Positions 36,111-48,369 are shown, counted from the first letter of the stretch. The stretch is DNA of 64,000 nt from Halichondria panicea (GCF_963675165.1 NC_087377.1:14318198-14382197); one strand, 5' to 3'. Notes: a model not told the origin generated them from the sequence alone. Numbers and translations: made by a program.

Positions 36111-36239
36111 CCTCTCACTCAACAAGGCCATAAGCGTCGATATTCTCATTGTCTAGCTGCTCTATAGAACCTCACTGAGGTGGTACTATATATATACATC
36201 TTGATGCATTATCAAATGGTCACTTTTCTTTCGATATTA

Positions 36240-36410
36240 CTGCACGAAGTGTACCTTGGACATTTTGGCTTCGAGCTTAATGCCGTGGCTATTTCTGGCG
36301 CACAGAAACACGGGACAGAGGGTGTTCCATATGTGTGAACATTGCTGACGACACTTTTAGACTATAATTATAGTTTAATTACCAAAGGAATTGTGTGTTC
36401 TATATCGACT
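36240..36410 (+). pseudogene. SGK-like kinase 3'-end remnant upstream of A3
   Basis: It matches the last 90 codons and 3' flank of the kinase ending at 61,329. Shared blocks are FGFELNAVAISGAQ-like coding sequence, GCTGACGACACTTTTA and GACTGTGTATCAT. An in-frame stop follows PYV. Receptor A3 starts about 235 bp further on, the same kinase-then-receptor order as at 59-62 kb. Confidence 0.85.
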
Positions 36411-36644
36411 GTGTATCATTAGTCTGTGATGCGTAAACGTTTACAAGTTTTAGTCATTGTTCATGTAGTGTTATTGGGTACAAATGTGCTCTAAATTTAC
36501 CTGTATAAAAGTAAACTGAAACATAGAAAAACAATCAATCCGCTATAATTATCACAGGAAGCACAAAACATGTTAATATAAAAGAGCTTAATTGTTGCAA
36601 GCAGAAGATTAGTTTATGATGTTGGTGAAACTTTACTGTACAAG

Positions 36645-39626
36645 ATGCTTTGTAATCTGTTTTCTAAACTGGCTATACTATACTGCCAAGGTATGTACAA
36701 TGAGTCCTTAAAAATAACTTGGCATTTGTGGATTCTCAATAGGAAAGTCAGTACATTTAATTATGGATGATGGAAAAAATACACTTTCTGGTTCGTACTG
36801 TCCAACAACTGTTAAACTTATCTGCAATGTTACGAATGTTCCTAATTTGCTATGGACGTACAATAATGGCAGTAAAATAAACATGATTATTTCTGATTTT
36901 CAAACTGATCATGCAATAACTTTCGACCCGATCACAACTGATTTTTCAGCATTTCCATTTGTCCAGTTAACGCAGTTCAATGTATATAAAAACCAAAACA
37001 ATCAGTCACGGATTAATGCTTCAACAATTCTCACTGCTGATCTCACAAAGCTCTACAACCAGAATATTAGATTACTTTCTTGTGGTTCTGTTAGTGTGAA
37101 TAAGACAGTGCCAGTGAATATCAGCATCTTACAGCCATATTTTCCTGCTATTTCTCACGTTTATACAAGTGTGGTTGTACGCTATGAGTCTGGACTTGTA
37201 TCAAATGTAGATGTATCATGGAGAAAATTTCAGGTACGTATATATAGTATACTTCTTGATAATAATGCTTGTAAATTGATTGGAAACATCAATATTCAAT
37301 TGCATGCACATGGCATCGCTTGTAGCAACTAGATTGTCCTGAATATGAAAATTCACAAGAATACCTCATCAATGTTACTGGATGTGGGTGGATGTGGATC
37401 AACCATAACACCTGTCAAGATATCACTTGCTCGTCAGTTTTCAGCAATTGCACAGAGTATGTGAGAAAAATTACACTACAAGCCAAAATCGCTGACATTG
37501 AGAGTGAACAAGTAGTCTATCCCACATCTTTAGGTAAGAGCTTTAACTTTATATTGGTATGGTATTATATTTATCGACCGTTTTTACAGATTACTATAAT
37601 CAATATTTCCGACCTGCTGTTAATCAGTCGTCGAGGTGCCAAATTCGTGTTCAGTGCTTACCTATTCATAGATATTTTAGAGGGAATCAAACGTGTACCA
37701 TTCGATACACTACAGATCCAGAGTATGGAAATCTATCAAATCCTATTATGAATCCTGTTGGCAAAACACCTGTCTTACTTTCACATGTCACATCTGGTTC
37801 TATGTACTACTTTGAGTTCTCAGTGTTGGTGAATGATACCTTACTGATCGCAGAGAGAATTGAGTACGTTACAGAATCAGGAGGTACGGGAAGGAATTTT
37901 TCTTGAGATAATAGTTTAGAGCCACTTCAATTGGCAAGATCTTGTCTCATAGACATGTGCATGCTCATTTTCTACGATACATACTGCACACACCTACAGA
38001 ATTGTTCCAGTTGGGTGCAAGAGAAGGCGTCATTATTGCCATTACATCAGTTTTCTTAGGATGCTTTACTGTACACACTATGATCGTAATGTGCCAATTA
38101 AAATTGAATAGTAAGTATACCGTATAGCGTGTAATTTTCGTGGGGCAAAATATTCGTGGTTTTCGTGGTTGGAGGTCTGACCACGAATATTTTACCCACG
38201 AATGAAGCGACCTTACCTACCTTTACCTGCAGTGCAAGCAGCAACCACGAAAATATTACCCACGAAATGTCTCAATATTGCTGAACCACGAATATTTTGT
38301 CCTCCGAAAATTACCCGCTATACGGTATACATGTATACGTTAATTTTTGTCACTCAATTATATCAATATTCGGTATCTATGGTTATAGTGTCCCTCATCC
38401 CTCAGGCAAAGCCCTCGTGATATGGGACACTATAACACATAGATACCTCATGCCCATGTACTATCTATATAACATAGTATTATGATAATTATTGCAGAGG
38501 GTCATCCTACAGTTTCCAGGTTCATTTCTAACAAACACATTCAATTCTCGATAACACTGATCCTCTTCATGTTCTTTATTGTGTGTGGAACTCTGTTGAC
38601 AACTTTTGTGATTGTTTCAAATGGTACGTATTGGACTGGTGCCAACTCTCGTTTGCAATACTTTGTGTGACATTGTTTTTAATACAGATATGTGTTTATT
38701 AAATGAAGAAGTTCCCAACAGTTTGCTTGATGCAATGTTAGTACTTTCATGTGTTGGGATAGGAATCCTTCTCCTCTATTGGGTCTTCATACAATATAAA
38801 ATATACAAGCAGCATACTAAAGGTAACTTAGAGAGAGTAATTAATATTGTATTATACATCTTTTCATGCATCTTATTTTGTGTATATAGGAACCAAAAAC
38901 AAGCCTGAAAATACGACGTATGTTCTTCCTTTAACATGCAGTACAGTTAATTATTTAATATAGGTCTCATTGCGACTATGCTCTTCGTTCGAACATCTCT
39001 TCACAAAGAGCTCAATATAACGCTCAAGAGTCACCTGAGGTAATTAAATTGTGTTTCAAATTAAGACAATTTATTTTGCTATTCAGAAGACACCTGATTC
39101 TCAGGAGTGCCAACAATTGCATCCCGAAGGCGTTAACGAAATGGTTCCAATGCAGAAGAAGCCTTTGAATGGCAGCCAGCTAATGACGACACCTAGTAGG
39201 AAATGTCCACCCTCTACACTTCCCAAACAAAGAAAATCAGGTCAACATTCTAACAGTGTTTTCTACGATGAGGTTGGTTTAGCAAAAGTGAAAGGCAATG
39301 TCTCGGATATGACAGAAGTTGAGTTGAAAGCTAACGAGTCTTACGGGCACACAGACAAGAGGTTTTCAACTGCCAAGAGCAACGTGACTGCTTGTCCATT
39401 ATGTTCAACACCAGCCAGCAAAATCCAGCAAGATTTGTCATTACGTCATCAGTACAGTGAGATCAAAGCGAAACCGAAGAGTGAGCATCCTAAGCTGAAT
39501 GCTATTGAGCAGGAGCAGATAGAGTTGAAATCTAATCAGTCGTATTGTCAGCTAACAAGTGCTGTGGGTCAGATAGGAGGATGTGAACCACTGCACGAGT
39601 ACGACTATATATACGTGGACTCCTAA
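36645..39626 (+). CDS. Receptor A3: Ig/FN3-type ectodomain, three membrane helices, ITIM-bearing tail
   Basis: Ten exons keep frame and give 679 residues: 36645-36690, 36743-37233, 37326-37533, 37590-37883, 38000-38110, 38513-38623 (or from 38498), 38688-38822, 38890-38917, 38964-39039 and 39087-39626. The start is unusual. The ATG homologous to A4's start leads out of frame because of a 2-nt insertion (TA) near the end of exon 1. An ATG at 36,645 restores the frame and gives MLCNLFSKLAILYCQ, still hydrophobic. The Ig-like exon has VKLICNVTN, LLWTYN and LLSCGS. Three single-helix exons follow. The tail has VFYDEV (ITIM-like), VELKANESYGH, HQYSEI, IELKSNQSYCQL and EYDYIYVD. Exons 3-9 are almost identical to A4 while the Ig exon differs. 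A MITE lies in intron 5. Confidence 0.85.
38120..38325. mobile_element. CCGTATAGCG MITE in A3 intron 5
   Basis: It starts CCGTATAGCGTGTAATTTTC, ends CCCGCTATACGG and is flanked by TA. The equivalent A4 intron (from 63,316) lacks it, reading GTAAGTATAATTATTATAT, so it inserted after A3 and A4 diverged. Confidence 0.92.
38372..38448. repeat. 77-bp hairpin in A3 intron 5, absent from A4
   Basis: GGTATCTATGGTTATAGTGT is inverted as ACACTATAACACATAGATACC with one mismatch-size difference, around a short loop. The A4 intron lacks it, so it is probably a very small MITE. Confidence 0.75.
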
Positions 39627-39979
39627 TAACGAGGGATAAGAACCACTGCACAAGCATATAGCTATATACATAATTATACGGACGGCACCTATATATAGTA
39701 ACTAGTTCATCACACACAATTTCATAAAGAATTGCAATTAATGTATAGCAAACTGAGTATAATTCTGTCATCGTAACATCTGAGTGTATTGCATGCGTGT
39801 TATCATAATTATATTTGTTGGGAATAATTAAGCTGCTTAAAATAGTCCCCTAGAATTCTTTAGATGCACAATACAGTACTATGTTTAGCCAGCATTGTTT
39901 GTCCATTGCAAACACTCTCACACACGTACACACACCCTCACACCTCGTCATACGTTCACCACACACACATGAACACGAT

Positions 39980-40700
39980 AACATGCATGCACACATGTCT
40001 AAATTGGGTTGGACGCAAGGAAACTGAGGCACCAACGTCCTGCAAAACAAAGATGAAACATATCATGCCCAAGAGAAATGTCATGACTCACCCATTTCTA
40101 GTAGGACTAAAATTAATATATTTTTTCAAACGAGCACTATAAGCTGTACTTTGTGCTGGACTATGTGCATGCATGGGTTCTTCAGAGAAGGCTTTACCCA
40201 CTTCCCTGAGTGAAGTGCGGCCTGGGATCGAGGCTAATCACATTATGGCTATAATACCATTGACTCACTGTGTATATTCTTGGTTAAATATCTGTAGAGC
40301 TGGACTCTCAGTACTATATACATAATTTATAAGAGAGATATTCGAGTGCAAGTTGAGACCTGGCCTTTCATAAGTATCAGTCAGTCCACTCACTGACAAT
40401 GCATGTATAAAGGGTCCTGCTATTTTGAGGTCATTTCTGCCCTTAGGTATATATGCACACGTACTAGGACACATGAGCTTGCATGCTTGAGACCTGTTCA
40501 TAATGCAAGGACGTTTGGAATGGACTCAGGAACTGGTGATGTTGAAAACATCAAAGTGCACCAGTTTTTTAGTTTATCACCTGCAATGACTCAATTGCAT
40601 GTTATATATAAGAGCCTCCCTCATTTAACTTCCTGGTAAAGATTCCCTCCATTACCGAGAGATTGACTCAGATCTCATCGGCAAGGCTATTTCTAACACC
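39980..40700 (+). pseudogene. SGK-like kinase pseudogene 2
   Basis: The N-lobe piece at about 40,000-40,190 has KRNVMTHPFLVGL, then broken LCAGLC/VLDY-like sequence. A helix piece follows near 40,425 (EVISALRY), and a C-lobe piece with GTGDVENIKVHQFF lies near 40,530. The central catalytic region is deleted. It is highly similar to pseudogene 1, again directly after a type-A receptor and before a receptor remnant. Confidence 0.8.
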
Positions 40701-40734
40701 CCTTCCCTTTGAAATACGAGACAGTGGGCATGTC

Positions 40735-41410
40735 TGCATGTGAGCGTTACAGACCACACTTTACTTAAGGTTAATAAGATTATTTTATATCCAAGTATCC
40801 ATGACGTGTATTGTCACTCCCACACACCTACAGAATTGTTACACTTGAGAAGGTGTCATCCTTGCCATTAATATTATCTTAGGATACTTTACTGTCCACA
40901 CTATAATTATACGATGATAATGTACCAATTAAGTTCTGTCACTCAGATCAATGTTGGCGATGGCACCATAAAGATGGTGAGCATACTGTGTTCTAACTTC
41001 ATGTTCATTATAAGAAACACATTCAAATCTCAATCATCACACTGATTCTCCTGCATGGTCCTGTTTATTGGATATGGCACTCTGTTGACAACCTTTGTGT
41101 ATAATGGTATGTTGAATTGGTATACCAACTTACATGTTTTCTTTTCATATAGATGTGTGTTTCACAAACTAACAAGTTCCCAACAGCTTGATGCACTGTT
41201 ATTAACTTCGTATAGCATCTTAATGAGTCTCAGTGGGATACAAAGTTTATAAAACAGCTAGAGTAAACAAAAGGTAAGTAAACCATTTACAGTTGTATGT
41301 AACAGTATTTATCTGTTAATTGTGTGACATGCAATAGGTCTGGTTGCGATATAACAATTGTCAGAGCAGCAAATTACAGAAATGTAATATCCAAGAATCG
41401 TCAGAGGTAT
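40735..41410 (+). pseudogene. Type-A receptor remnant after kinase pseudogene 2
   Basis: It has the exon-2 start GCATGTCTG...GTGAGCGTTACAGACC near 40,735, the first-helix exon at about 40,835-40,935 with frame breaks, the second-helix exon at 41,000-41,105, part of the third-helix exon at 41,155-41,190 and a small tail exon ending TCGTCAGAGG near 41,407. It parallels 32,915-33,500 but keeps the first-helix exon. Confidence 0.8.
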
Positions 41411-42924
41411 TAGCATGAAGATTGTTTACAGTGTCGAAGATACAAAGAAATGCATTAATGTGTACGTGCAATTTAATTATAGCACTCTGGAGCACACTTC
41501 TCATTAATTTTACTAGCTGAATGATTGTGACAAAAATTTCAATCTCGGCATGCTACCTCGTCCGTTTCATGTGCAGATTTCTACAACAAGCAGCCCCCTG
41601 ATAAATTATGCTATCTTCTCCCATTATTCTATTCTTGAAAATGTGCCTCTTATTCTCAGAATAAAAAATCCGCATAAAAAATCTGTGTGACATAATAATT
41701 ATAGATAAAATTAAGACCAAGACATAAACACAGCACACAACTGACACATGCACGACATAATTTTCTCAGTATTATAATTATGTTTGCTGACTTGTAATTC
41801 ACCTTTTTGCAATGAAAACGTCGTTATACATGCAATGATCTTTACCAAAAGTGGACATTATAATTTATAGACACATAATTATTCCGATCATAATTTGTCA
41901 GGGCCTAGCTGTCACCCACTGACCTCAATTTTCAGGTCCCTTTTTCCTATTGGTAACCCAATCCCACCACATGTCATCCAACATGCACCCTAGTAAAATC
42001 CCTCCCCTTTTCATAATGGCCGGAATGTGCAGGGATTCTTGATATTCTCGGCAGCCTCAAAGTATTCTTGAAGCAGCTGCATGATGACACGTATGTAACA
42101 GGACATGATGAGGTTGGTACCAGACTCTATAGCGTACACCCTCAGCTAGCTGCCAAATGATGTCTCGGGAGTTCTGAAACCTTAAAAGTATGGAACCAAG
42201 GAGATCGAACCCCGGTTAAGGAGGGCTTTTGCGCCCTCTTAAAATTCCTCCATACATGTTTGGGCAAGAGGATGTGCCAAAACACGGGAGAATAATTTCA
42301 CTTCACTACACGTGGTGATTTTAGCAATTAACTTTGTGCACTCTCTGCATGTGCCATATCTGGTGGACGCAGTGCAGACCACGCGTTTTTGGCTCATCGA
42401 GTCATGCAATGGGGTTAATTAAGGCCATCAAACAGACGTGGCACACAGGATGACTTAATGGGAAACTTGAAGAGGTTATATCATGTACACACCAGAACTC
42501 CGTCAATTTCCATTCAAGAGTATAAAGCTGGATAATGTTGAGTTGTATAATTATGTATTCGCATTGATAGAAACATTGCAGCTATAACGGTGTACTGATT
42601 GTAAATTCGGTACTTGTGACACAATGTGCTGTGTGTATGTACGTGATGCCACTTCACTATTATTAGTGCGTGTTTGTCCATAATAATTATATCTCAACTT
42701 CTTATCTACACTTTGCTATTGAGACTAGCGATCAATTTAAAAGTACGCATGCAGTAATTATGATAATCAATTACGTTACATTGATTGTATGCATGAGTGC
42801 AAGAAGGGTTGTATAATTGGAAGTGTGATATACACATACTGTTACAAAATATCCGATAAGGTACAACGTTGTGATACTGCACTAAACTGACATGCTTGCA
42901 TGTGCTAGATCTAAATGGGAGACT
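41411..42924. other. Non-coding part of duplicated blocks
   Basis: It matches 33,640-35,480 and, from about 42,150, also 54,705 onward. It holds the empty sites for the MITEs at 34,527 and 35,006. A piece ACCGGGGTT-like (GAACCCCGGTTAAGGAGGGC) lies near 42,211 and 54,752. No gene is recognised. Confidence 0.6.
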
Positions 42925-44457
42925 CTATTTGCAAGATTGAAACAGTTCATTGTCAACGTAATCGTACTCCACTTTATTCTCTGGGTCAGTGCATACTCTT
43001 GCCAAACCATACGACTGATTCGCTTCCATGTTCATCTTGCCTCTTCTAGCTCCACTTCTTTTCAAAATTCCCACTTTATCGTAAGATAGGTTAGCTTTTA
43101 ATCTCATTTCTTCATCTGGTCGGGAACGTTCCTTCTTTGGCTTTCCATAAGACTCGTTAGGAATTGGTTCCTTTGAACTTACACTCGACTTTGTATAAAC
43201 ACTACTGCCTATTATTGGATCATCGGCTTCACAATAAGAGTGAGTCAGGTCTTCATTTTGCTGTGCTGTTTCTGGATTCGAATAGACAACCTCCCGATCA
43301 ATTTCCCTTGATTCTTGTATTCGTATTTCCGGTGCATTCTCTCTCGGTTGCACTCTAGTTTCTGTTTCTCTTTTCAATTTTAATTTTTTTAGCACAATAT
43401 AGTATGTACCAACTCCCGTGACGAAACCGAGTACCAAAGAGAATATGAATACACCAACAGTAGTTGCTACGATCACTCTGACAGATATACCATTGGAACT
43501 GCTCCCCGTCACTGAAATTATACAGCTGATGTTAAAGGCTTATGCATTAATAGAAGTCACCTATAAAAATATTATGTAGGACAGGATCACTTCTCCCCAC
43601 GTTGTTGATAGCTTGGAGCTCCAACACGTAGTTACCATCTCTGGAAAGCGGGACAGTGAATGTGACGCTGCACACCATTGTACAGGTACCACTATTAGTA
43701 GTTGAGATGTGATGATAATCATTCCCAGTTAGGGTGGCCTCATAGCGTATTTGTCGTCTAGAAGCAGGGCATGCCACAACCTGTGATTGACAATCATGCA
43801 TGGATCAGATAAGGTATAAATATATAGCCCCTCGGCCAGTATTGCATGGTAAAAATGGTATGGCTTACTGGTGGTTCCCATGAAACGGTCAGCATAACAG
43901 AAGCAGAAGATTTAAAGGATTTGACAATATTGATTTGTTGAGGGTCTTCTGATAATGCCTGTTGCCTTACCTGAACATCAATTGTGATTGTCTGGTGCGT
44001 TACCGGATCGCCGCATCTGATTTCATTAATGTGCTGCTCCTCAAGCTCTGAGATGTCGAGGGTAAGAGTTGAAGAAAAGTTTCCGAAATTCCGTTTATCA
44101 CTCTGCAAAACTGAGCTCAACTCAACAGAAATAAAGGCTGGATTTGGTACAGTTTGAGTAGAAATCATACTGTCAGGATAGAATGAATGAATTTCTTCCT
44201 TAGTGACATTGTAACTCCAACGCAAACTAGTGAGGTCCACTCCCTCACAAAACAGTCTGACAGTTCCAGGACAGTGTTCACCAACCAGACTCACTCCTCC
44301 TTCGACAGTCAGAGAAACACCTGCAACATGACATGCACTCAATGTTGCATAGCAAATTAAATCATTGAAAACATGCTGGGATCTTACTAATTGCTCCGAT
44401 TTGTCCAACAGTGAAACACAGTAAGACAATACTCATTACCAAGTGAAATACTGCCAT
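42925..44457 (-). CDS. Receptor B1: single-pass Ig/FN3 receptor with tyrosine-rich tail
   Basis: Four exons on the minus strand keep frame and give 442 residues: 44457-44388, 44320-43869, 43780-43561 and 43511-42925. Exon 1 is a signal peptide (MAVFHLVMSIVLLCFTVG). Exon 2 has an Ig-like domain (VRLFCEGVD, LRWSYN, NEIRCGD) and the start of an FN3-like strand ending VSWEPP. Exon 3 completes the FN3-like domain (YVLELQAINNVGRSDP). Exon 4 has one membrane helix (FIFSLVLGFVTGVGTYYIV) and a long tail with VVYSNPE, HSYCEAD, SVYTKS, ESYGKP, LSYDKV (fits ITIM), ANQSYGLA and VEYDYVD. Tail motifs resemble A2/A3 although ectodomain and topology differ. It is transcribed against its neighbours. A broken duplicate lies at 55,470-56,998. 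Confidence 0.87.
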
Positions 44458-45239
44458 CCTAATAGCTACTTGAGACAGAACAATAATGGCTATTACTATG
44501 ATTCTCCCAAATTATTTTACTAAAAACAAATATACAGTCATGTAGCTATCTCGTAGTTCACGTGCAGTCTCTCATACTTCAATTCACATGTTGATGTGGA
44601 TTAGATCTATATTTGAAGACAAGGTTATCAGTTGCAAAACATTGCTTTCTATGTACCTGGTTATAGTGTTCAGTTAACTTCATATTTCATAATCAGGATC
44701 ACCTGGAGAGTATAGGTCTTACGTTAGCTTGCCCTTCAGATTCCAGTAGACAAAGTATAAGCCCTGATAAATAATTATTATGCTCGGAATAATCTGGAAT
44801 GTAATAGCATAAACAGTATAAATTTGTCCTCTTTCTTCCTACAGTGGATTGCAACCTTTCTCTTGTGAGATTTGATGCTTGAGGCAAGGCTTGCATGAGC
44901 ATGAGGAGCTTTGAACACTTCGATCAAATTAGATGATCTTGCTGTTATAGTATTTAGAGCATTCTGCACATGTGCAATAGTGTTTTGCGGTTAATTTTGC
45001 CTATTATTCAAGATGCTGCCTATTATTCAAAATATTATTCAAGTGTATAATTAGCTCAGGCCTAGCATTGAGCGTGAACAAAAACTTAGCCAACAAGTTC
45101 GCTTGAAATCCATCGCTAAACGAAAAGGGCTCGAAAAGGCACCCAAAAAACCTGATAATCGAGTAGTAATCACTGCATGTGTGTACTTATGTAAACTATA
45201 AGAACTCATGCATATATAATTATAATAGCTAAACTATTC

Positions 45240-45540
45240 AGGAATGTTGTGCAGACCTTAGCGGACAACAATTGGTCTTTTCCATTTTGCTAAGAGATTG
45301 TCCACTATATAGAAAAATCCGTTGCTGTTTTATAATTAACCACCATATATACCCACCACCTTTGGTTACCATGGAAATCTTTTTTGGATCGTTCTCTACT
45401 TACACAATGGTATCAGTAGTATTACTTAGAAATTATTTTGTGATTGTAGCTAATAATTAATTATATATACCAATACTGAGGAGCAAATATTGCGTTTTTT
45501 TACTCTCTAGACTAAAGGTACTGTAATTATCAGTGGAAAT
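45240..45540. repeat. Dispersed repeat (also about 57,775-58,070 and 60,000-60,260)
   Basis: All three copies contain ATTGGTCTTTTCCAT, ACCACCTTTGG-like sequence, ACACAATGGTATCAG and TTTTTTACTCTCTAGA in order. A shorter relative lies at about 4,980-5,090. Two copies are explained by the segmental duplication; the one in the kinase intron is independent, so this is a mobile or formerly mobile family of unknown type. Confidence 0.7.
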
Positions 45541-46154
45541 GGGTGGCTTGGTCGACCTCGCCCACAGACAAAAAGACGTTATATGATTATCGGGATGTTT
45601 GCAGGGACATTTTATACTGGGACAAACACCAGGGGAAAAAGCTGGGAATCTAACTCTTCCATAAACTCTGCTGTACTGGGTATGACCAAGAGCACTCCTG
45701 GTATATGACTATGTTAGAAATTTTGTGAACCTTTTTATAGACAAACTATTGTGAAAAATAAAAAAGGTGATGACACTGCAAATAGTTGTGGCTCAGGTGC
45801 TGTTGCAGGAAAGTGACCGCCTAATACTAGTTGGGCGGAAGTCCTGTCACGGCAAAATCTGTCCCCCCCTAAAATTAGTCCAGGGGGACCGATTTTGGCA
45901 GCAAAAGTGGTCCCCCCGGACTGGTCTTGATTGGATTGCCATAATTGGTCCTATACCCTGCCTGAATGCTGTGAGGATGCAATCTTCTGAGCCTCCTTCT
46001 TTTGGACTGTAGATAGTGTCTCAACTGTTTATTTCAATTTTCATCAACAACACATCGCGAGCCATCAGCAATATTAAAATCAGGCTAGTGTATACTCACA
46101 ATAAAGTAGATGAATGCATCAGTTACATCTATGCAGTATAAATGAGGGCTTAGC

Positions 46155-46780
46155 CAACTGTAAATTACTTTTTGCAGTTTCTACAGTACCAGCGTTTATT
46201 GGTGTTTAGTACTTCTTCATCGATTTTCTCGCAAGTGTCGTGATACCACTGCACCATACCACCCTGTCAGACGCATGCAGCTCCTGAATCTGTCAAACGA
46301 CAGTGAAAACATACATTGAACGACTCTGTTTTGCTGGGGCGACTAATAGCTCTTCTTGAGCGATTAATTGGAAAGTGGTCTAGTTGCCCGCTCTCAAGAC
46401 ACTGGATCAAGTGGTTTCTCATCTGTATCTGCATGGTTATAAACCATACTAGTAGGATTGATTGCGAGACATATAAGGAAGTTGCAAAAGCCAAAGCAAA
46501 CAGACCATGCACAATCTGAAGCACCGATTTGATGCTGTACGTTCATAATTATACTGAATCGTTATGGTATCTTTGCTTGTGTGAAGTAGAGCAGCAATTT
46601 CTTCTTTGTTTCGACTTGTTGTGTATCTGCCACCACTATCATACACTTTCACGAATCCAGGAAGACAATTAATGGTAGAAATCAGAATCCAGTGGCTATC
46701 GGCAACATTAAGAACCTGCACAAACTCTGCAGTTTCTATATCAATAGAGAGGGTACAAGTTTATCAAACATCCTGTAAAC
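46155..46780 (-). pseudogene. C48 peptidase plus PHD finger pseudogene 1
   Basis: On the minus strand 46,721-46,450 reads DSHWILISTINCLPG and VKVYDSGG, typical of the Ulp1/C48 His/Asp region, then EEIAALLHTSKDTI. The expected Cys block is garbled before LFALAFATSLY. Further down come MRNHLIQCLESGQLDHFP and a zinc-finger end (CHCRL, WYHDTCEKID, RWYCRNCKK) resembling a PHD finger. In-frame stops and frameshifts break the chain. C48 peptidases fused to PHD fingers occur in transposon-associated genes; that origin is my inference. Confidence 0.75.
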
Positions 46781-47295
46781 CTGAGACTAGATGACCAAAC
46801 TGAGAATGTAGTAGATGTTGCCCGACATCAATCAAATTATCAGTGAGCCATGCATTGATGTGGATGTTCTAAGATGTCTTTGTCGGCCTTGAATATTTAG
46901 CTTCAGTGATGGAGACCAAACTGAGAGGCCTTGACTCAGAGTTGTCTTCGCTCTTGTCATCTTGCATTGCTTTTCATCTCTTTAAAGCATTCCTTTTCTG
47001 TCGTTGTTTTGAATCTCTAGCAAAGCTTGTTCATTTCGAGATTTCTTGCATGGGGGAAGAACAGCAGGTGTTTCCTTTGTCATAATTATTATGTCTTCGT
47101 TTTAAATGTAGTGTGCAATTTTTTGAGAGCTTGACAATATTGGAAAAATGGGTATTGCTTGCTTGTATACTTGATAATAAGTTCAAAACAGGTGCTGGAG
47201 CCGTTAAGATAAAAATATCTTCATCAAGAAAACTTAAGTTTGGCTCTGGAACAATCTCAGTGTTTGCAATGATGGGGAAATATACGATAGCTCCA

Positions 47296-47467
47296 GTGGC
47301 GGGGAGGTAGGTGGGTTGGGAGGAGATGAGCTGTGGGGCAGGGAGGTAGGTGGGTTGGGAGGAGGAGATGAGCTGTGGGGCGGGGAGGTAGGTGGGTTGG
47401 GAGGAGGAGATGAGCTGTGGGGCGGGGAGGTATAGATGAGCTGGGAGGAGGAGATGAGCTGTGGGGC
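47296..47467. repeat. G-rich 42-bp minisatellite, about four units
   Basis: Units containing GGGGAGGTAGGTGGGTTGGG and ending GATGAGCTGTGGGGC repeat every 42 bp, the last one 44. The + strand has many GGG runs and could form G-quadruplexes. A related C-rich single unit in opposite orientation lies at about 50,745-50,825. The minus-strand frame through it is a repeat artefact. Confidence 0.9.
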
Positions 47468-47799
47468 TACTAAGTATACATCCAGACCTCAAAAGACTGC
47501 ACTATATACATACAATCAAGTTCAAGACTGTTATATATCTGTGAGAGACCTGTTACAAGTGATAGTTTTTTTTGCTATAGCTGTTCCTTAATTAACTATC
47601 GTACTTAGTCAAACACTCTGTTAACATTTTCACATCCACTGTAAAGCAATATAATTTTGAAACAACAACATCCATCACAATAATTATTACAGTGCACGAA
47701 AAACAAAAACAATACAGTGCAAATAATTATTATGAAAAACAAAAACAGCAGTGGAAGATAACGAAAGCAGCCTAGATTCAATTTAGATCTACAACTAGC

Positions 47800-48250
47800 T
47801 ATAGCTATATATTCTGCAAGTGGAGATACTTTAATACGTATAATGATACCATGCACAAGTTGCACGTATCACACTGTATCATTTCATCGTAAGAGTCTGG
47901 GTGGAGACAATGGCAGTATAATTATAGTATTCACAATGCTGGAAAATCTCTTGTGCATGGCTACTCAGTTCTTTTGACTTCAAAAATCTTCTTCATCAAA
48001 ACAACGTACAAGGTGGTGCCTCATTTTGGGATGATGTCATCCAAATAATTGTCTCCTTGCAATTCGTGGTATGCAGTAGCCTCCTTCACTGGCCTTCATT
48101 CCACTTCCCTGAGTGAAGTGCGGGATCGAGGCTAGGTATGCAGCGGCAATAGCAAATAAACTACAGTTGTTGCTGCCACTGTTCTGCTGCTGAATAAAGC
48201 CCACAGACAGTCACAGTAACAACCCATTGTGTGCTTCTACATTTGGGCGA
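47800..48250 (-). pseudogene. C48 peptidase plus PHD finger pseudogene 2
   Basis: On the minus strand QQNSGSNNCSLFAIAAA (about 48,190-48,140) matches the C48 nucleophile block. The frame is interrupted by a dispersed repeat insertion with CCTCGATCCCGCACTTC. Downstream TTLYVVLMKK and a PHD-like CHCLHPDSYDEMIQCDTC lie near 47,900. Same family and orientation as pseudogene 1, independent copy. Confidence 0.7.
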
Positions 48251-48369
48251 GATTTCAGCTCAGTACTTGGCTCCAGTTTATTAACCTTGCCACCTTGATT
48301 AGTTGATAATGATTTGAGGAGTTAGTTAAGATTGGTGTCAGCAATTGTCAGGTCTATCGTTGCTGCGAG

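Larger units (their letters stand above)
33501..36239. other. Non-coding part of a duplicated block
   Basis: From about 33,640 to 35,480 the sequence matches 41,540-42,730, and partly 54,780-55,260, outside the two MITEs at 34,527 and 35,006. The rest (35,480-36,239) holds several CCCCGGGGTAA-like motifs near 35,650-35,710 and the rearranged SINE-like piece. No gene is recognised. Confidence 0.6.
42150..46515. repeat. Segmental duplication, copy 1 (copy 2 at 54,705-59,030)
   Basis: About 4.3 kb, including receptor B1, its upstream region, the dispersed repeat at 45.2-45.5 kb, the CCCCC-rich segment at 45.83-46.0 kb and the 3' part of the C48/PHD pseudogene, recurs in the same order and orientation at 54.7-59.0 kb. 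The copies differ by many small indels. Similarity stops at about 46,520 and 59,030, where copy 2 joins sequence leading to the kinase gene. Confidence 0.9.

Noticed and set aside
47031-47492. 153-codon minus frame with a repeated APQLISSSQPTYLP motif
   Set aside because: It is the translation of the G-rich minisatellite; no splice context or conserved domain supports it.
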